DNA of 64,000 nt from Rhodobacteraceae bacterium 63075 (GTDB lineage Bacteria; Pseudomonadota; Alphaproteobacteria; Rhodobacterales; Rhodobacteraceae), in NCBI GenBank assembly GCA_003417655.1, contig QVMW01000004.1, positions 62,001-126,000 on the forward strand, read 5' to 3'. The notes below the pieces were generated by a model. The model made no database searches. It had not been told where the DNA came from and worked only from the letters and a program-made list of their open reading frames with translations. Shown here piece after piece: positions 16,123-24,982 of the stretch; within the stretch, counting starts at the first letter, position 1; each line of letters begins with the position of its first letter. The position numbers and the translations under genes were made by a program.

Positions 16123-18861
16123 TCAGCGCACCAGCAGCTTGGCTTCGTGCTTCTTGAGCGAGCGACGAGCCGCGGCGTAATCCTTCACGCCCTCTTCCGT
16201 CTCCAGCTCCGGGAAGAGCTCGAATATCTCGCTGCGCTGCGCGTCGCCAAGCCCGTCGATAACGGACTGACCGGGCTGGAAGCTCTCCGTCCACGCGCCG
16301 TTCGACAGGACCACCTCGTGATTGTCGAACATGAAGTGCACATAGGTCACGCCCAGCGTGCCGACCTCGTCGACGCCCTTGAGCTCCGTCAGGTGCTTGG
16401 CCGCGGCCAGAACTTCCGTCTCCTCGAAGTAGAGCGCGGTGCGGTCGCTGTTCATCAGCAGCCTGTGCTGCGGGCTGACGAGGATGTCATGCTCCGGCAG
16501 GTTGTGACCGAGCGAACCCTGCTGGATCAGGATCGGGCGCAGATGCGGCGCGCGGGCGAGTTCGTGTCCCGTGAGCTGGCGCTGGCCGATCCAGCGGATC
16601 TCCTGGATGCCGTTGTCGCGGGTGATGATCTTGTCACCGAGCTTGAGGTCTTCCACGAGACGCTCGCCGCGCGGCGTGGCGATCGCGGTGCCGGGTGTGA
16701 AACAGGGCACGACATTCTCGATCTCCTCGAACACCATCGTCGAGGTGATGTTGCCATCCTCGTCGCGGAACTCGACAAACCCGTCTTCACGGTCTTCCGA
16801 GGTATAGGTGACGTTGAGCGAGCCGCCGGGGTTCTCCGTTTCCGCCGCGCCGGTGAGATCGAGCGTATCCCAGTCGTTCGGGATACCGTCCTCGCGTGTC
16901 CCGCCGGGGCCTGCGCCGCCGTCGACCACATCGCCACCGGTGATATCGGTGAAGGTATCACGGCCCTGGCCACCGAGCATGGTGTCGGCCCCGCCGCCAC
17001 CGGAGAAGAGATCATCACCGACCACGCCGTCCATGTAGTCCGCGCCTTCGCCGCCGATCATCGTGTCGTCGCCGAGCGCGCCGACAATCGTATCGTCGCC
17101 TGCGCCGCCCATGATGCTGTCATTGCCCGTGCCGCCGATGATATCGTCATCGTCGATCCCTGCGTCGATCACATCGTCGCCTGCGCCGCCGCGTATCGTA
17201 TCCGCGTCATCGCCTGTAAGGATCGTATCGTTGCCCGCGCCACCTTCGACATAATCGCGGTCGTTCTCGGGAACGGGGTCCGTCGCGTCCGGCTCGTTGG
17301 AGAAGTCCAGCCCGCTGGTGGCTGCGCTGGCGTCGATGTAATCGTTCCCGTCTCCTCCGTAGATGCTGTCGGAGCCATGGCCGCCTAGGATGCTGTCGTC
17401 GCCCGAGCCACCGTAGACCAGATCGTCGTCGATACCGGCGTCGATCGTGTCGTTGCCGGTGCCACCGCTGATTTCGTCGGCGTCGTCGCCGGTGGAGATG
17501 ATGTCATTGCCCGCACCGCCAAGGACAGTATCGAGCCCATCGGATGTGTTGCCGTCCGATGTGAAACCGAGCGTGTCGGTCAGGAAGGTGCCGGGCCCGA
17601 AGTTCGGATCGTCGCCTTCGTAATCGGAGAAGGTATCGACACCGACGGTGATCGTGTCATCACCCGCGCCGCCTTCGATGTAGTCGGAGCCCTGCACGTC
17701 GGTGATCAGGTCGTCGCCGCCGCCGCCATAGACGAAGTCGTCGTCGATGCCGCCTTCGATCGTGTCGTTGCCGCCGCCGGCCTCGATCGTGTCCGAATCG
17801 TCGCCCGTCGAGAAGCTTTCCGCCGCGTCGGTCCCGGTTTCGGAGTCGAGATCATCCGTGGGGTCGGGGTCTTCATCGAGCTCATCCAGCGGATCGAGCG
17901 GTTGCAGCGTCGGATCGACAGGGAAGACATCCACGTCGATACGCGGCCCGCTGCCATCGTCCTCAACGGAGACGGAAACAGTCGCGCTCGACGGGTTTCC
18001 GGCCTCGTCCTCGATGGTGTAGTCGAAGCTGTCCGAGCCGGTGAAGCCCGGATCGGGCGTGTAGGTCACGGTGCCGTCGGTGTTGATCGTGACGGAGCCG
18101 TTCGCCGGATCGGTCACGCTGGAAACTGTCAGGTCGTCGCCTTCGGGGTCGGTGTCGTTGGCGAGAACATCCACGACAACCGCCGTATCCTCATCGGTGC
18201 CCGCATCATCGGCAACCGCCGTCGGCGCCATGTTGTCGTTGGCATCGACCGTCTCGAAATGAACGTCGGAGACCATGACGGTCTGCTCACCGATATCGCC
18301 ATTGTCATATTCGATCTCGATGCGCGCCACCGGCCCCGCGATACTGACAAGTGTCGAGGCGTCACCGTCCTCGTAGCCGAAATTCGTATCACCGCCGGCA
18401 AGCGTGCTTCCGGTCTCGCCGACCGCGCTGCCGGGTGTGAAGGTCACGGGCACTTCGTTGCCCTCCGCGTCATAGGCGCGGATCGTGACGATGTCCTGGT
18501 GATCCGGCGTGCCGGAGTCGATGTCGCCTCCGCCGCCATCGATGTCATTGAGGCGGAACTCGACGTTCTGCACTTCGTTCGCATAAAGATCGTTGCTCGA
18601 CGAGAAGTCGATCGTGGTGACCGACGTGTCGTCGACACCGCCTTCGCCGCCCTGCCCCGCGAGCTTCAGGAAAGATTGTTCGTCGAAGGACTCGCCCTCC
18701 CCGACATAGCCGGGCGCGTTGAATGTCGTTGCCGTGGCGTCCTCGTCCTGCGCGACGAAGCCGACGGAGACGTTCACGCCCCCGGTATCGACCGTGTCGC
18801 TTCCGCTGAAGTCCGTGCCGTAGGGGCCGAACGCTCCCCAGTCCAGTGTCAGATCAGGCAT
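16123..18861 (-). CDS. Large acidic RTX protein with cadherin-like and Hint domains
   Basis: A 912-residue, aspartate-rich protein with no classical signal peptide, as expected for type I secretion. An N-terminal region of about 205 residues of unknown fold comes first. A VCBS/cadherin-like Ig domain (about 207-305, with NDTDPEGDDLTV and DSFDYTIEDEAG) follows. Calcium-binding RTX repeats of the GGxGxDxI type fill about 345-665. A Hedgehog/intein (Hint) domain starts at Cys720 (CFTPGTAIATPRGE) and holds the histidine-containing ILVSPQHRLL. The ATG at 18861 has a GAGGG ribosome-binding site. Hint-RTX proteins are common in Rhodobacteraceae; the role is unknown, with surface or adhesive function likely. 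Confidence 0.9.
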   Translation of the reverse strand: MPDLTLDWGAFGPYGTDFSGSDTVDTGGVNVSVGFVAQDEDATATTFNAPGYVGEGESFDEQSFLKLAGQGGEGGVDDTSVTTIDFSSSNDLYANEVQNVEFRLNDIDGGGGDIDSGTPDHQDIVTIRAYDAEGNEVPVTFTPGSAVGETGSTLAGGDTNFGYEDGDASTLVSIAGPVARIEIEYDNGDIGEQTVMVSDVHFETVDANDNMAPTAVADDAGTDEDTAVVVDVLANDTDPEGDDLTVSSVTDPANGSVTINTDGTVTYTPDPGFTGSDSFDYTIEDEAGNPSSATVSVSVEDDGSGPRIDVDVFPVDPTLQPLDPLDELDEDPDPTDDLDSETGTDAAESFSTGDDSDTIEAGGGNDTIEGGIDDDFVYGGGGDDLITDVQGSDYIEGGAGDDTITVGVDTFSDYEGDDPNFGPGTFLTDTLGFTSDGNTSDGLDTVLGGAGNDIISTGDDADEISGGTGNDTIDAGIDDDLVYGGSGDDSILGGHGSDSIYGGDGNDYIDASAATSGLDFSNEPDATDPVPENDRDYVEGGAGNDTILTGDDADTIRGGAGDDVIDAGIDDDDIIGGTGNDSIMGGAGDDTIVGALGDDTMIGGEGADYMDGVVGDDLFSGGGGADTMLGGQGRDTFTDITGGDVVDGGAGPGGTREDGIPNDWDTLDLTGAAETENPGGSLNVTYTSEDREDGFVEFRDEDGNITSTMVFEEIENVVPCFTPGTAIATPRGERLVEDLKLGDKIITRDNGIQEIRWIGQRQLTGHELARAPHLRPILIQQGSLGHNLPEHDILVSPQHRLLMNSDRTALYFEETEVLAAAKHLTELKGVDEVGTLGVTYVHFMFDNHEVVLSNGAWTESFQPGQSVIDGLGDAQRSEIFELFPELETEEGVKDYAAARRSLKKHEAKLLVR

Positions 18862-19627
18862 TATCAAACCCTCTTTCCTATCACGACCGACATGCAGACG
18901 GCCGAATGAGACGCACACAAGGGTGCACCGTTATCCTTTCGCGGCACATGTGTCGGGAAGACGAAAAGGTTTGCGGCAGCAAACGAGAGGCAGATGCCCC
19001 TCAACGTGGCAGCAGTCCCGCCATACCCCGAAAGGTGTGGCAGCTCTTTTCGCATCCTGTCGATGCGTCGCAGACTAGCGGTCGCCCCCGTGACCTACTC
19101 TTTAAGCCCCCCAAGTTGGGCTGCTCTTTCATACGAACAATTCGGAGTCATCTAAAGACAAATTTGACGGGAATAAGGCCGCGACTCTCCCCTCAAGGCC
19201 TTGAACCAGGGCCTGAATGGTGTCCTCAAACCTCTTGAATCGGCTCATTGTTTCCAAATGGTATTCACCGGGATTGCCCGCCCCGGAGGCAACTATGCTT
19301 GGCCCGGTCCGCCCCCGGAACGCGCTGGAACGCCCATGTTTGCACCGCTGCACTGTCAACGTCCCGGAAACAATTAACCGAGCCTCAAACTTGCCGCAAT
19401 TACACGCAATGCGGGCAGAATGTGGCAACATATTGGTGACGAATTCTGAACCAATCGAAAATAGACACCCCGATTGAACACGTGGAATGGAAACTGGCCG
19501 GACCGGGCTCACCCGAATCATCGCGCGCCTACCGGTATTTTCGGCCCATGCACCGGACCGATTCGCGCCGCTGCCAAGGTCCGCCCTTGAACCCCTCGCC
19601 CTGCGCGCCGGTGTCATCGGGTGTAAC
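18862..19627. other. 766-base region without a convincing gene
   Basis: This gap between the RTX/Hint gene and tRNA-Leu is visibly less GC-rich than its surroundings. It must hold the promoter of the RTX/Hint gene. One candidate 39-codon ORF is noted separately at 19129-19248. Longer open frames on both strands lack protein-like composition or run into the tRNA gene. No repeat, insertion sequence or RNA gene was recognised. Confidence 0.5.
19129..19248 (-). CDS. Possible 39-residue ORF
   Basis: An ATG at 19246-19248, preceded by GGAAACA, opens a 39-codon frame whose product begins MSRFKRFEDTIQALVQGLEG. The composition looks like a short amphipathic helix. It lies about 270 bases upstream of the RTX/Hint gene, on the same strand. 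There is no second line of support, so it may be chance. A conserved start, stop and reading frame in related genomes would be needed to accept it. Confidence 0.22.
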   Translation of the reverse strand: MSRFKRFEDTIQALVQGLEGRVAALFPSNLSLDDSELFV

Positions 19628-19713
19628 TGGTGCCCGAGGTGGGACTCGAACCCACACGATGTTGCCATCGGGGGATTTTGAATCCCCTGCGTCTACCATT
19701 CCGCCACTCGGGC
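19628..19713 (-). tRNA. tRNA-Leu (anticodon CAA)
   Basis: On the minus strand the acceptor stem GCCCGAG (19713-19707) pairs with CTCGGGC (19638-19632), followed by discriminator A and an encoded CCA. The anticodon stem GGGGA/TCCCC encloses the loop TTCAAAA, giving anticodon CAA. A long variable arm (CGATGGCAACATCG) marks a class II tRNA, and GGTTCGAGTC forms the T-loop. All this fits tRNA-Leu decoding UUG. Confidence 0.97.
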
Positions 19714-19805
19714 ACATGCACCATGTGCGCAGGCGGTTTAGCCTGTTGCGTGGGCATGGAAAAGCACAAATTTCCGGGGCGCGCCGTCCGTGGCCGCGCC
19801 CCGCG

Positions 19806-21059
19806 TCAGACCGTCACGATCGGCCCGCGCGCGTTCAGCGCGTCAACATCCATGCCGGCGATCTTCTTGTAGCCCGCCGCCGCCGCGGCGAGCTCCTCGG
19901 CGCTCATAACCTCGTGGATATGCCCGAAGCCCTCCGGCGCGCGTTCGGCCACCACGTCGAGGATCTTGTCGGGACCGTCGCCCCGGTTGGCCAGCACCAG
20001 CGCATTGACCGTCTCGCGGCGCGCGTCGTCATAGGCCTCCAGCGCATCACCATTGAGCCCGCGCCGCGCCAGCTCCGCGCCGAGCACCCGCGCATCGAGG
20101 ATCGCCTGGCTGGCCCCGTTCGAGCCGATGGGATACATCGCATGCGCCGCATCGCCCAGCAGCGTCATCCGCCCGTGGCTCCAGCGCGGCAGCGGGTCGC
20201 GGTCCACCATCGGATATTCGAAGACGCCCTGCGCGCGGCGGATCACCTCCGGAACGTCGAGCCAGTCGAAATGCCAGTCCTCGAAGGCCGCAAGGAAATC
20301 CTCGAGCCTGCCTGCGCGGTTCCAGTCCTGTCGGCGCCATTCGTAGCCCTCCGGCATGGCGCGGTCGGCGATCCAGTTGATCAGCATGGTCCCGTCGCCG
20401 AAGTCCCGGATCGGGTAGCAGACGAACTTGCAATCCTTGCGTCCGGCCATCGCCATGGTCCGCCCGCTCAGGAAGGCGGGCCCGCGTGTGACCCCGCGCC
20501 ACATCATCGTCCCGCCCCAATGGGCCGGCCCCTCCTGCGGGTAAAGCGCCGCCCGCGCGCGGCTGTTGATCCCGTCGGCAGCGATGAGAAGATCGCCATG
20601 CGCCTGCCCGAGCGCCGCGCCGCTGGCACGGTCTTCCAGCGTGACCGCGACCCCCTCGCCCTGCTCGGTCCAGCCACTCACCGCCGTGCCCATCTCGATG
20701 CACGCCGCGCCCGCCCGCGCCCTGAGCGCGCGCAGCAGCAGCATCTGCATCTCCCCGCGATGGATCGAATATTGCGGCCAATTGTAACCGGCGAAGATGC
20801 CGCGCGGCTCGCGCCAGATTTCGCCGCCCTGCGCCGAGAAATAGGCCACTTCCCTGGTCCGCAGCCCTGCCGCTTCCAGCTCGGCTTCGAGCCCAAGCTC
20901 GAAAAGCTCGCGGATCGCATGGGGCTGCACGTTGATCCCGACGCCGAGGGGCCTGATTTCTTTCACCGCTTCGAAGATGCGAAAAGGGATGCCGAGCTGG
21001 TGCAGCGTCAGCCCCAGCGTGAGCCCGCCAATCCCCGCACCTGCGATCACAACGCTCAT
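19806..21059 (-). CDS. FAD-dependent aromatic-type monooxygenase
   Basis: A 417-residue flavoprotein of the p-hydroxybenzoate hydroxylase fold. The N-terminal dinucleotide motif is VIAGAGIGGLTLGLTL, the mid-chain DG-type motif is LLIAADGINSRAR, and the GD motif is TLLGDAAHAMYPIGSNGASQAI. Such enzymes hydroxylate aromatic or heteroaromatic substrates using NAD(P)H and oxygen. The pattern resembles PhzS or salicylate-hydroxylase relatives, but the substrate is not readable. The ATG at 21059 is used; the longer frame upstream adds only unrelated sequence. The gene is divergent from the YqaA-like gene. Confidence 0.85.
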   Translation of the reverse strand: MSVVIAGAGIGGLTLGLTLHQLGIPFRIFEAVKEIRPLGVGINVQPHAIRELFELGLEAELEAAGLRTREVAYFSAQGGEIWREPRGIFAGYNWPQYSIHRGEMQMLLLRALRARAGAACIEMGTAVSGWTEQGEGVAVTLEDRASGAALGQAHGDLLIAADGINSRARAALYPQEGPAHWGGTMMWRGVTRGPAFLSGRTMAMAGRKDCKFVCYPIRDFGDGTMLINWIADRAMPEGYEWRRQDWNRAGRLEDFLAAFEDWHFDWLDVPEVIRRAQGVFEYPMVDRDPLPRWSHGRMTLLGDAAHAMYPIGSNGASQAILDARVLGAELARRGLNGDALEAYDDARRETVNALVLANRGDGPDKILDVVAERAPEGFGHIHEVMSAEELAAAAAGYKKIAGMDVDALNARGPIVTV

Positions 21060-21173
21060 CCACGCCCCCTGCAATTCTCCCTTGGCAACATGATTACATG
21101 CGAGCAAAGGCTTGACGCCAGTGCGTTTTCCCGGCCCTATGGTGGCAATAACGATAAAAAACCGAGCAGAGAC

Positions 21174-21752
21174 ATGTTGCGCGCCCTCTATGACTGGACG
21201 ATGCGCCTCGCCGAGCATCCTCAGGCGATGTGGGCGCTTGCGCTCATTGCCTTCATCGAGGCGTCCGTCTTCCCGATTCCGCCCGACATCATCATGATCC
21301 CGATGATCCTCGCCCGCCCCTCGCGCGCCTGGCTCATCGCCACGGTCGCGCTCGCGGCCTCGGTCATCGGCGGGCTGCTGGGCTATGCCATCGGCGCGCT
21401 GGCCTTCGAGACGCTGGGCCAGCCGATCCTGGAAAGCCTCGGCAAGGCCGAGGCCGCCGCCGAGTTCAACGAGCGCTTCAACGGCGTCGGCTTCTGGGCC
21501 GTGCTCATCGCCGGGCTCACGCCCTTTCCTTACAAGGTCATCACCATCATGTCGGGCTGGACGGGCATGCCGCTGGCCACCTTCATCGCCACCTCGATCA
21601 TCGCCCGGGGCCTGCGCTTCTTCATCGCCGCGGGCCTCTTGTGGAAATACGGTGCCCCCATTCGCGACTTTATCGAGCGCCGTCTCGGGCTTATGTTCGC
21701 CCTGTTCGTTCTGTTGCTGATCGGCGGCTTTTACGTGGTGAAATACATATGA
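21174..21752 (+). CDS. YqaA/SNARE-associated (DedA-type) membrane protein
   Basis: A 192-residue inner-membrane protein with four to five hydrophobic helices. It carries the DedA-type signature: EASVFPIPPDIIMIPM near the N-terminus and GLTPFPYKVITIMSG in the middle. The family supports membrane and envelope homeostasis, and some members move lipids or polyprenyl phosphate across the membrane. The start at 21174 has only a weak ribosome-binding site. The TGA overlaps the dsbB start (ATGA at 21749-21752), so the two genes are translationally coupled. This links membrane lipid and disulfide functions in one operon. Confidence 0.85.
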   Translation: MLRALYDWTMRLAEHPQAMWALALIAFIEASVFPIPPDIIMIPMILARPSRAWLIATVALAASVIGGLLGYAIGALAFETLGQPILESLGKAEAAAEFNERFNGVGFWAVLIAGLTPFPYKVITIMSGWTGMPLATFIATSIIARGLRFFIAAGLLWKYGAPIRDFIERRLGLMFALFVLLLIGGFYVVKYI

Positions 21753-22216
21753 CCCTCTCGCGCCCCACTCTCATCCTCCTCGCAGGCCTCGGCTCGGCGG
21801 CCATGATGCTGGGGGCGCTCGGCTTCCAGTACATCGGCGAGATGCCGCCCTGCAAGCTGTGCTACTGGCAGCGCTACCCGCATATCGCCGCCATTGTCAT
21901 CGCGCTCATCGCCCTGGCCATCCCCGGCCGGCTCTGGCCGCTTCTCGGCGCGCTCGCCGCACTCACGACAGCCGGGATCGGCCTCTATCACACCGGCGTC
22001 GAGCGCAAGATCTGGGAGGGCCCGGCAAGCTGCTCCTCGGCGTCGATTGAGGGGCTCAGCGTCGATGCGCTCCTCGATCAGATCCGCAGCGCGCCGATCG
22101 TGCGCTGCGACGAGGTCGCCTGGGAGATGCTGGGCCTGTCCATGCCGAGCTGGAACGCGCTCGCCTCGATCATCCTCGCGCTCATCTGGCTCTGGGCAGC
22201 GCGCAGCCGCGTGTGA
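21749..22216 (+). CDS. dsbB: Disulfide bond formation protein B
   Basis: A 155-residue protein with four predicted membrane helices. The first cysteine pair is C35xxC38 in PPCKLCYWQRYPH, the family hallmark; the second pair is C95 and C120 in the larger periplasmic loop. DsbB re-oxidises DsbA and passes electrons to quinone in the inner membrane. The start overlaps the previous gene by four bases. No dsbA is visible in this window. Confidence 0.9.
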   Translation: MTLSRPTLILLAGLGSAAMMLGALGFQYIGEMPPCKLCYWQRYPHIAAIVIALIALAIPGRLWPLLGALAALTTAGIGLYHTGVERKIWEGPASCSSASIEGLSVDALLDQIRSAPIVRCDEVAWEMLGLSMPSWNALASIILALIWLWAARSRV

Positions 22217-22333
22217 GGTCTCGCACGGGCTGCCGGAGACCATGGCGGACGGGTGCGCCAGACCCATAGCCCATGGCGCCGAAACCAGCCAGGTCACCAG
22301 AAAATAACAGGTCTTGTGCGCAACTTAGTTTCA

Positions 22334-22369
22334 ATCAGGCTCAACCTCCCGCAATTTAATTTGCCTGAT
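22334..22369. promoter_or_regulatory. Inverted repeat in the AT-rich leader of methanethiol oxidase
   Basis: The 209-base gap before the methanethiol oxidase gene is AT-rich. It contains the inverted repeat ATCAGGC (22334-22340) / GCCTGAT (22363-22369), separated by 22 bases and ending about 57 bases before the start codon. It could be an operator or a leader hairpin. The arms are short, so this is only a candidate. Confidence 0.3.
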
Positions 22370-22425
22370 ATTTCAAACTGTGACAGCATGCCGCAGCACT
22401 GTTCATTTGTCTGGAGGAGAACGCG

Positions 22426-23826
22426 ATGAACCTGAGGCCCGATCCGACTTTTCACGCCACGCCCAAGCTGGCCATGGAGGCGCCTGCGGAAACGCTGGCG
22501 TTCACGCTGATGCTCAGCCCCGACGGCAGCCAGCCCGACGGGCTTGCCGTGGTGGATGTGGACCCGAACTCGAAGAGCTACGGAGAGATCGTTCATCAGC
22601 TCATCATGCCAAACAAGGGTGACGAGTTTCACCATTTCGGCTGGAACGCCTGCTCCTCGGCGCTCTCGCCATTGACCGGCCACGCCTTTCTGGAACGGCG
22701 CTACCTGATCATCCCCGGCATCCGCTCGAGCCGGATTTACGTGATCGACGTGAAAGAGCCGCTCAAGGCAAAGATACACAAGATCATCGAGCCCGAGGAA
22801 GTCTTCGAGAAGACAGGCTATTCGCGCCCGCATACGATCCACTGCGGCCCCGAGGGCATCTATGTCAGCACATTGGGTGGCGGCGGCGAGGACGGCACCG
22901 ACGGCCCGCCCGGCATCTTCATCATGGATTGCGAGACATTCGAGATCCTCGGCCGCTACGAGATGGACCGCGGCAAGCAGGACAAGCATTACGATTTCTG
23001 GTGGAACCTGCCGCGCGACTACATGGTCAGCTCTGAATGGGGCCTGCCGCCACAGTTCGAAAACGGTATCGTTCCCGAGGATCTGCTCTCCAACAAATAC
23101 GGCCACTCGATCCATTTCTGGAACCTGCGCGAGCGCAAGAATGTCCAGACCATCGACTTCGGCGAGAACTACCAGATGGCGCTTGAAATCCGCCCCGCGC
23201 ATGATCCTTCAAAGGATTATGGCTTCTGCGGCGTTGTTGTCGATACGACCAACCTGCAAGGCGCGATCTTCACATGGTGGCAAAAGGACGACGGGACCTT
23301 CGAGGCGAAAAAGACCATCACGATCGACCCGCGCCCCGAGAAGGCGGAAAACCTGCCCCCGCTCCTGCAAGGTTTCGAGGCCGTGCCGCCGCTGGTCACC
23401 GACATCGACCTCAGCCTCGACGACAAGTATCTCTATGTCGCCTGCTGGGGCCTTGGCGAAATGCACCAATATGATGTCTCCGACCCGATGAACCCGAAGC
23501 TGGCGGGCAAGGTCGAGTTGGGCGGCATCGCGCGCGGTGCCAAACACCCCAATGGCAAAGAGTTTGCTTACGGGCCACAGATGGTCGAGATCAGCCGTGA
23601 TGGCAAACGCGTCTACTGGACCAATTCGCTCTATTCCACCTGGGATGACCAGTTCTACCCTGATGACGAAGGCGGACAGATGGTCATGGCCCATGTCGGC
23701 GAGAACGGCGGCCTCGAACTGGACAAGGATTTCTACGTGGAGTTCCCGAAGGGCTACCGCAGCCACCAGATCCGCCTCGAAGGCGGGGACTGCTCGACCG
23801 ACAGCTTCTGCTACCCCTCCGTCTGA
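22426..23826 (+). CDS. mtoX: Methanethiol oxidase (selenium-binding protein SBP56 family)
   Basis: A 466-residue member of the SBP56 family. In bacteria the characterised members oxidise methanethiol to formaldehyde, hydrogen peroxide and sulfide, and are linked to DMSP and methylated-sulfur metabolism in marine bacteria. Recognisable stretches are SRPHTIHCGPEGIYVSTLGG, HYDFWWNLPRDYMVSSEWG, KYGHSIHFWNLRERK and YRSHQIRLEGGDCSTDSFCY. The many His and Cys residues are proposed metal ligands, with copper reported for the Hyphomicrobium enzyme. There is no clear signal peptide. GGAGGAGAACGCG precedes the ATG. An unusual membrane-protein gene follows 3 bases after the stop. Confidence 0.88.
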   Translation: MNLRPDPTFHATPKLAMEAPAETLAFTLMLSPDGSQPDGLAVVDVDPNSKSYGEIVHQLIMPNKGDEFHHFGWNACSSALSPLTGHAFLERRYLIIPGIRSSRIYVIDVKEPLKAKIHKIIEPEEVFEKTGYSRPHTIHCGPEGIYVSTLGGGGEDGTDGPPGIFIMDCETFEILGRYEMDRGKQDKHYDFWWNLPRDYMVSSEWGLPPQFENGIVPEDLLSNKYGHSIHFWNLRERKNVQTIDFGENYQMALEIRPAHDPSKDYGFCGVVVDTTNLQGAIFTWWQKDDGTFEAKKTITIDPRPEKAENLPPLLQGFEAVPPLVTDIDLSLDDKYLYVACWGLGEMHQYDVSDPMNPKLAGKVELGGIARGAKHPNGKEFAYGPQMVEISRDGKRVYWTNSLYSTWDDQFYPDDEGGQMVMAHVGENGGLELDKDFYVEFPKGYRSHQIRLEGGDCSTDSFCYPSV

Positions 23827-23829
23827 CGC

Positions 23830-24489
23830 GTGGACGAACTGAACACGGCGGCGGCCCTTTGGTGGGCCGTCATCGCCTCCGGAATATATCACGGGATCAA
23901 CCCGGGCATGGGCTGGCCCCTCGCGGTTTCGGCCGCCCTGATGGACCGCTCGCGGCGCAGCCTCTACAAGGCGCTCGCCGCGCTGGCGGCTGGGCATCTT
24001 CTGGCCATGGCGGCGATCCTCCTGCCCTTCTCGATGCTGTTCTTCCTTGTCGAGTGGCAAGGCATCATCCAGACCGCCGCCGCCAGTCTCATCATCGCGC
24101 TCGGGGCTTACCTGCTCATCACCCGCCGTCATCCGCGCTTTCTGGCGCGCGTGCCGCCCTCGCGGCTGATGCTCTGGTCCTTTCTCGTGGCGATGGCCCA
24201 TGGCGCGGGGCTGATGATCGTGCCGATCTACCTTGGTATCTGCGACACGGTTCAAACCGAGGCAGGCCATGCCGCCGCCGATCGCCTGATGACCGGGAGC
24301 CTCTCCATCGCCGTCGTCGTCGCGCTGGCCCATACGCTCGCCATGGCCCTCTCCGGCGGGGCCTTCGCGCTCGGTGTCTATCACTGGTTCGGGCTCAAGT
24401 TCCTCTCGCGAAGCTGGTTCAACCTCGACGCGGTCTGGGCGCTCAGCCTGATCCTTGTCGGCGTCCTGTCACTCGTCTTCTTTCACTGA
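23830..24489 (+). CDS. Polytopic membrane protein linked to methanethiol oxidase
   Basis: A 219-residue protein starting at a GTG, 3 bases after the mtoX stop and without its own clear ribosome-binding site, so it is probably translated by coupling. Six hydrophobic segments are visible. Conserved-looking histidines sit in membrane segments: GIYHGINPGMGWP, MAHGAGLMIVP, LAHTLAMALSGG and VYHWFGLKF. The HxxxP-like motif in the first helix and a second His motif resemble nickel/cobalt and sulfite-exporter type transporters. I infer a metal or sulfur-compound transporter serving MtoX, but the family was not recognised with certainty. An intact SCO1/SenC gene, often found beside mtoX, is absent. Confidence 0.7.
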   Translation: MDELNTAAALWWAVIASGIYHGINPGMGWPLAVSAALMDRSRRSLYKALAALAAGHLLAMAAILLPFSMLFFLVEWQGIIQTAAASLIIALGAYLLITRRHPRFLARVPPSRLMLWSFLVAMAHGAGLMIVPIYLGICDTVQTEAGHAAADRLMTGSLSIAVVVALAHTLAMALSGGAFALGVYHWFGLKFLSRSWFNLDAVWALSLILVGVLSLVFFH

Positions 24490-24545
24490 TCTTCAAAACC
24501 GTTTGATCGCCTGCGCCCGGGAGCGAATACATCATGCGCGTTCGC

Positions 24546-24965
24546 TCACTTCTTCGCGCTCAGCATCAGCGAGGTCTCCGAAGTGCTCACCCCGTCGAGC
24601 TTGCGGATCCGGTTGAGCACACCGTCGAAGCTTTCGAGGTTCCGCGTGCCGATCTCGGCAATGAGGTCCCAGCGGCCGTTGGTGCTCCAGACCGCGCGCA
24701 CCTCGCTCATCCCCGTGAGCTGACGCATGATCCGCTCCGCCCCGCGCCCCTCGATCCCGATCATCATCAGCCCGCGCACCGGATCGGTCAGCTTGTCTTC
24801 CTTGAGCACGACCGCGTAGCCGAGGATATCGCCCCGCGCCTCCATCCGCTCGATCCGCGCGCGGACCGTCGCGCGCGTGACGCCGAGCGCAACCGACAAG
24901 TCGGAATGCGACACGCGCGCATCCTGCCTCAGGGCGGCGATGATGGCTTGGTCCAGTTCGTCCAT
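24546..24965 (-). CDS. Lrp/AsnC family transcriptional regulator
   Basis: A 139-residue regulator. The N-terminal winged helix (about 1-60, LDQAIIAALRQDARVSHSDLS and ATVRARIERMEARGDI) binds DNA. The C-terminal part (about 65-135) is the RAM ligand-binding and oligomerisation domain. The ATG at 24965 is chosen over a GTG five codons upstream because it gives the standard MDELDQAI start. It is divergent from the arginase gene, so it likely controls arginine/ornithine breakdown, sensing an amino acid such as arginine or ornithine; this is inferred from position. Confidence 0.9.
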   Translation of the reverse strand: MDELDQAIIAALRQDARVSHSDLSVALGVTRATVRARIERMEARGDILGYAVVLKEDKLTDPVRGLMMIGIEGRGAERIMRQLTGMSEVRAVWSTNGRWDLIAEIGTRNLESFDGVLNRIRKLDGVSTSETSLMLSAKK

Positions 24966-24982
24966 GTTGCTCACTCTCACTA

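Noticed and set aside
16800..17820. CRISPR-like or satellite repeats
   Set aside because: The periodic sequence is the coding pattern of RTX nonapeptide repeats, with variable codons and no spacers.
19129..19668. A 179-codon minus-strand frame across tRNA-Leu
   Set aside because: It runs through the tRNA gene and its composition outside the last 39 codons is not protein-like.
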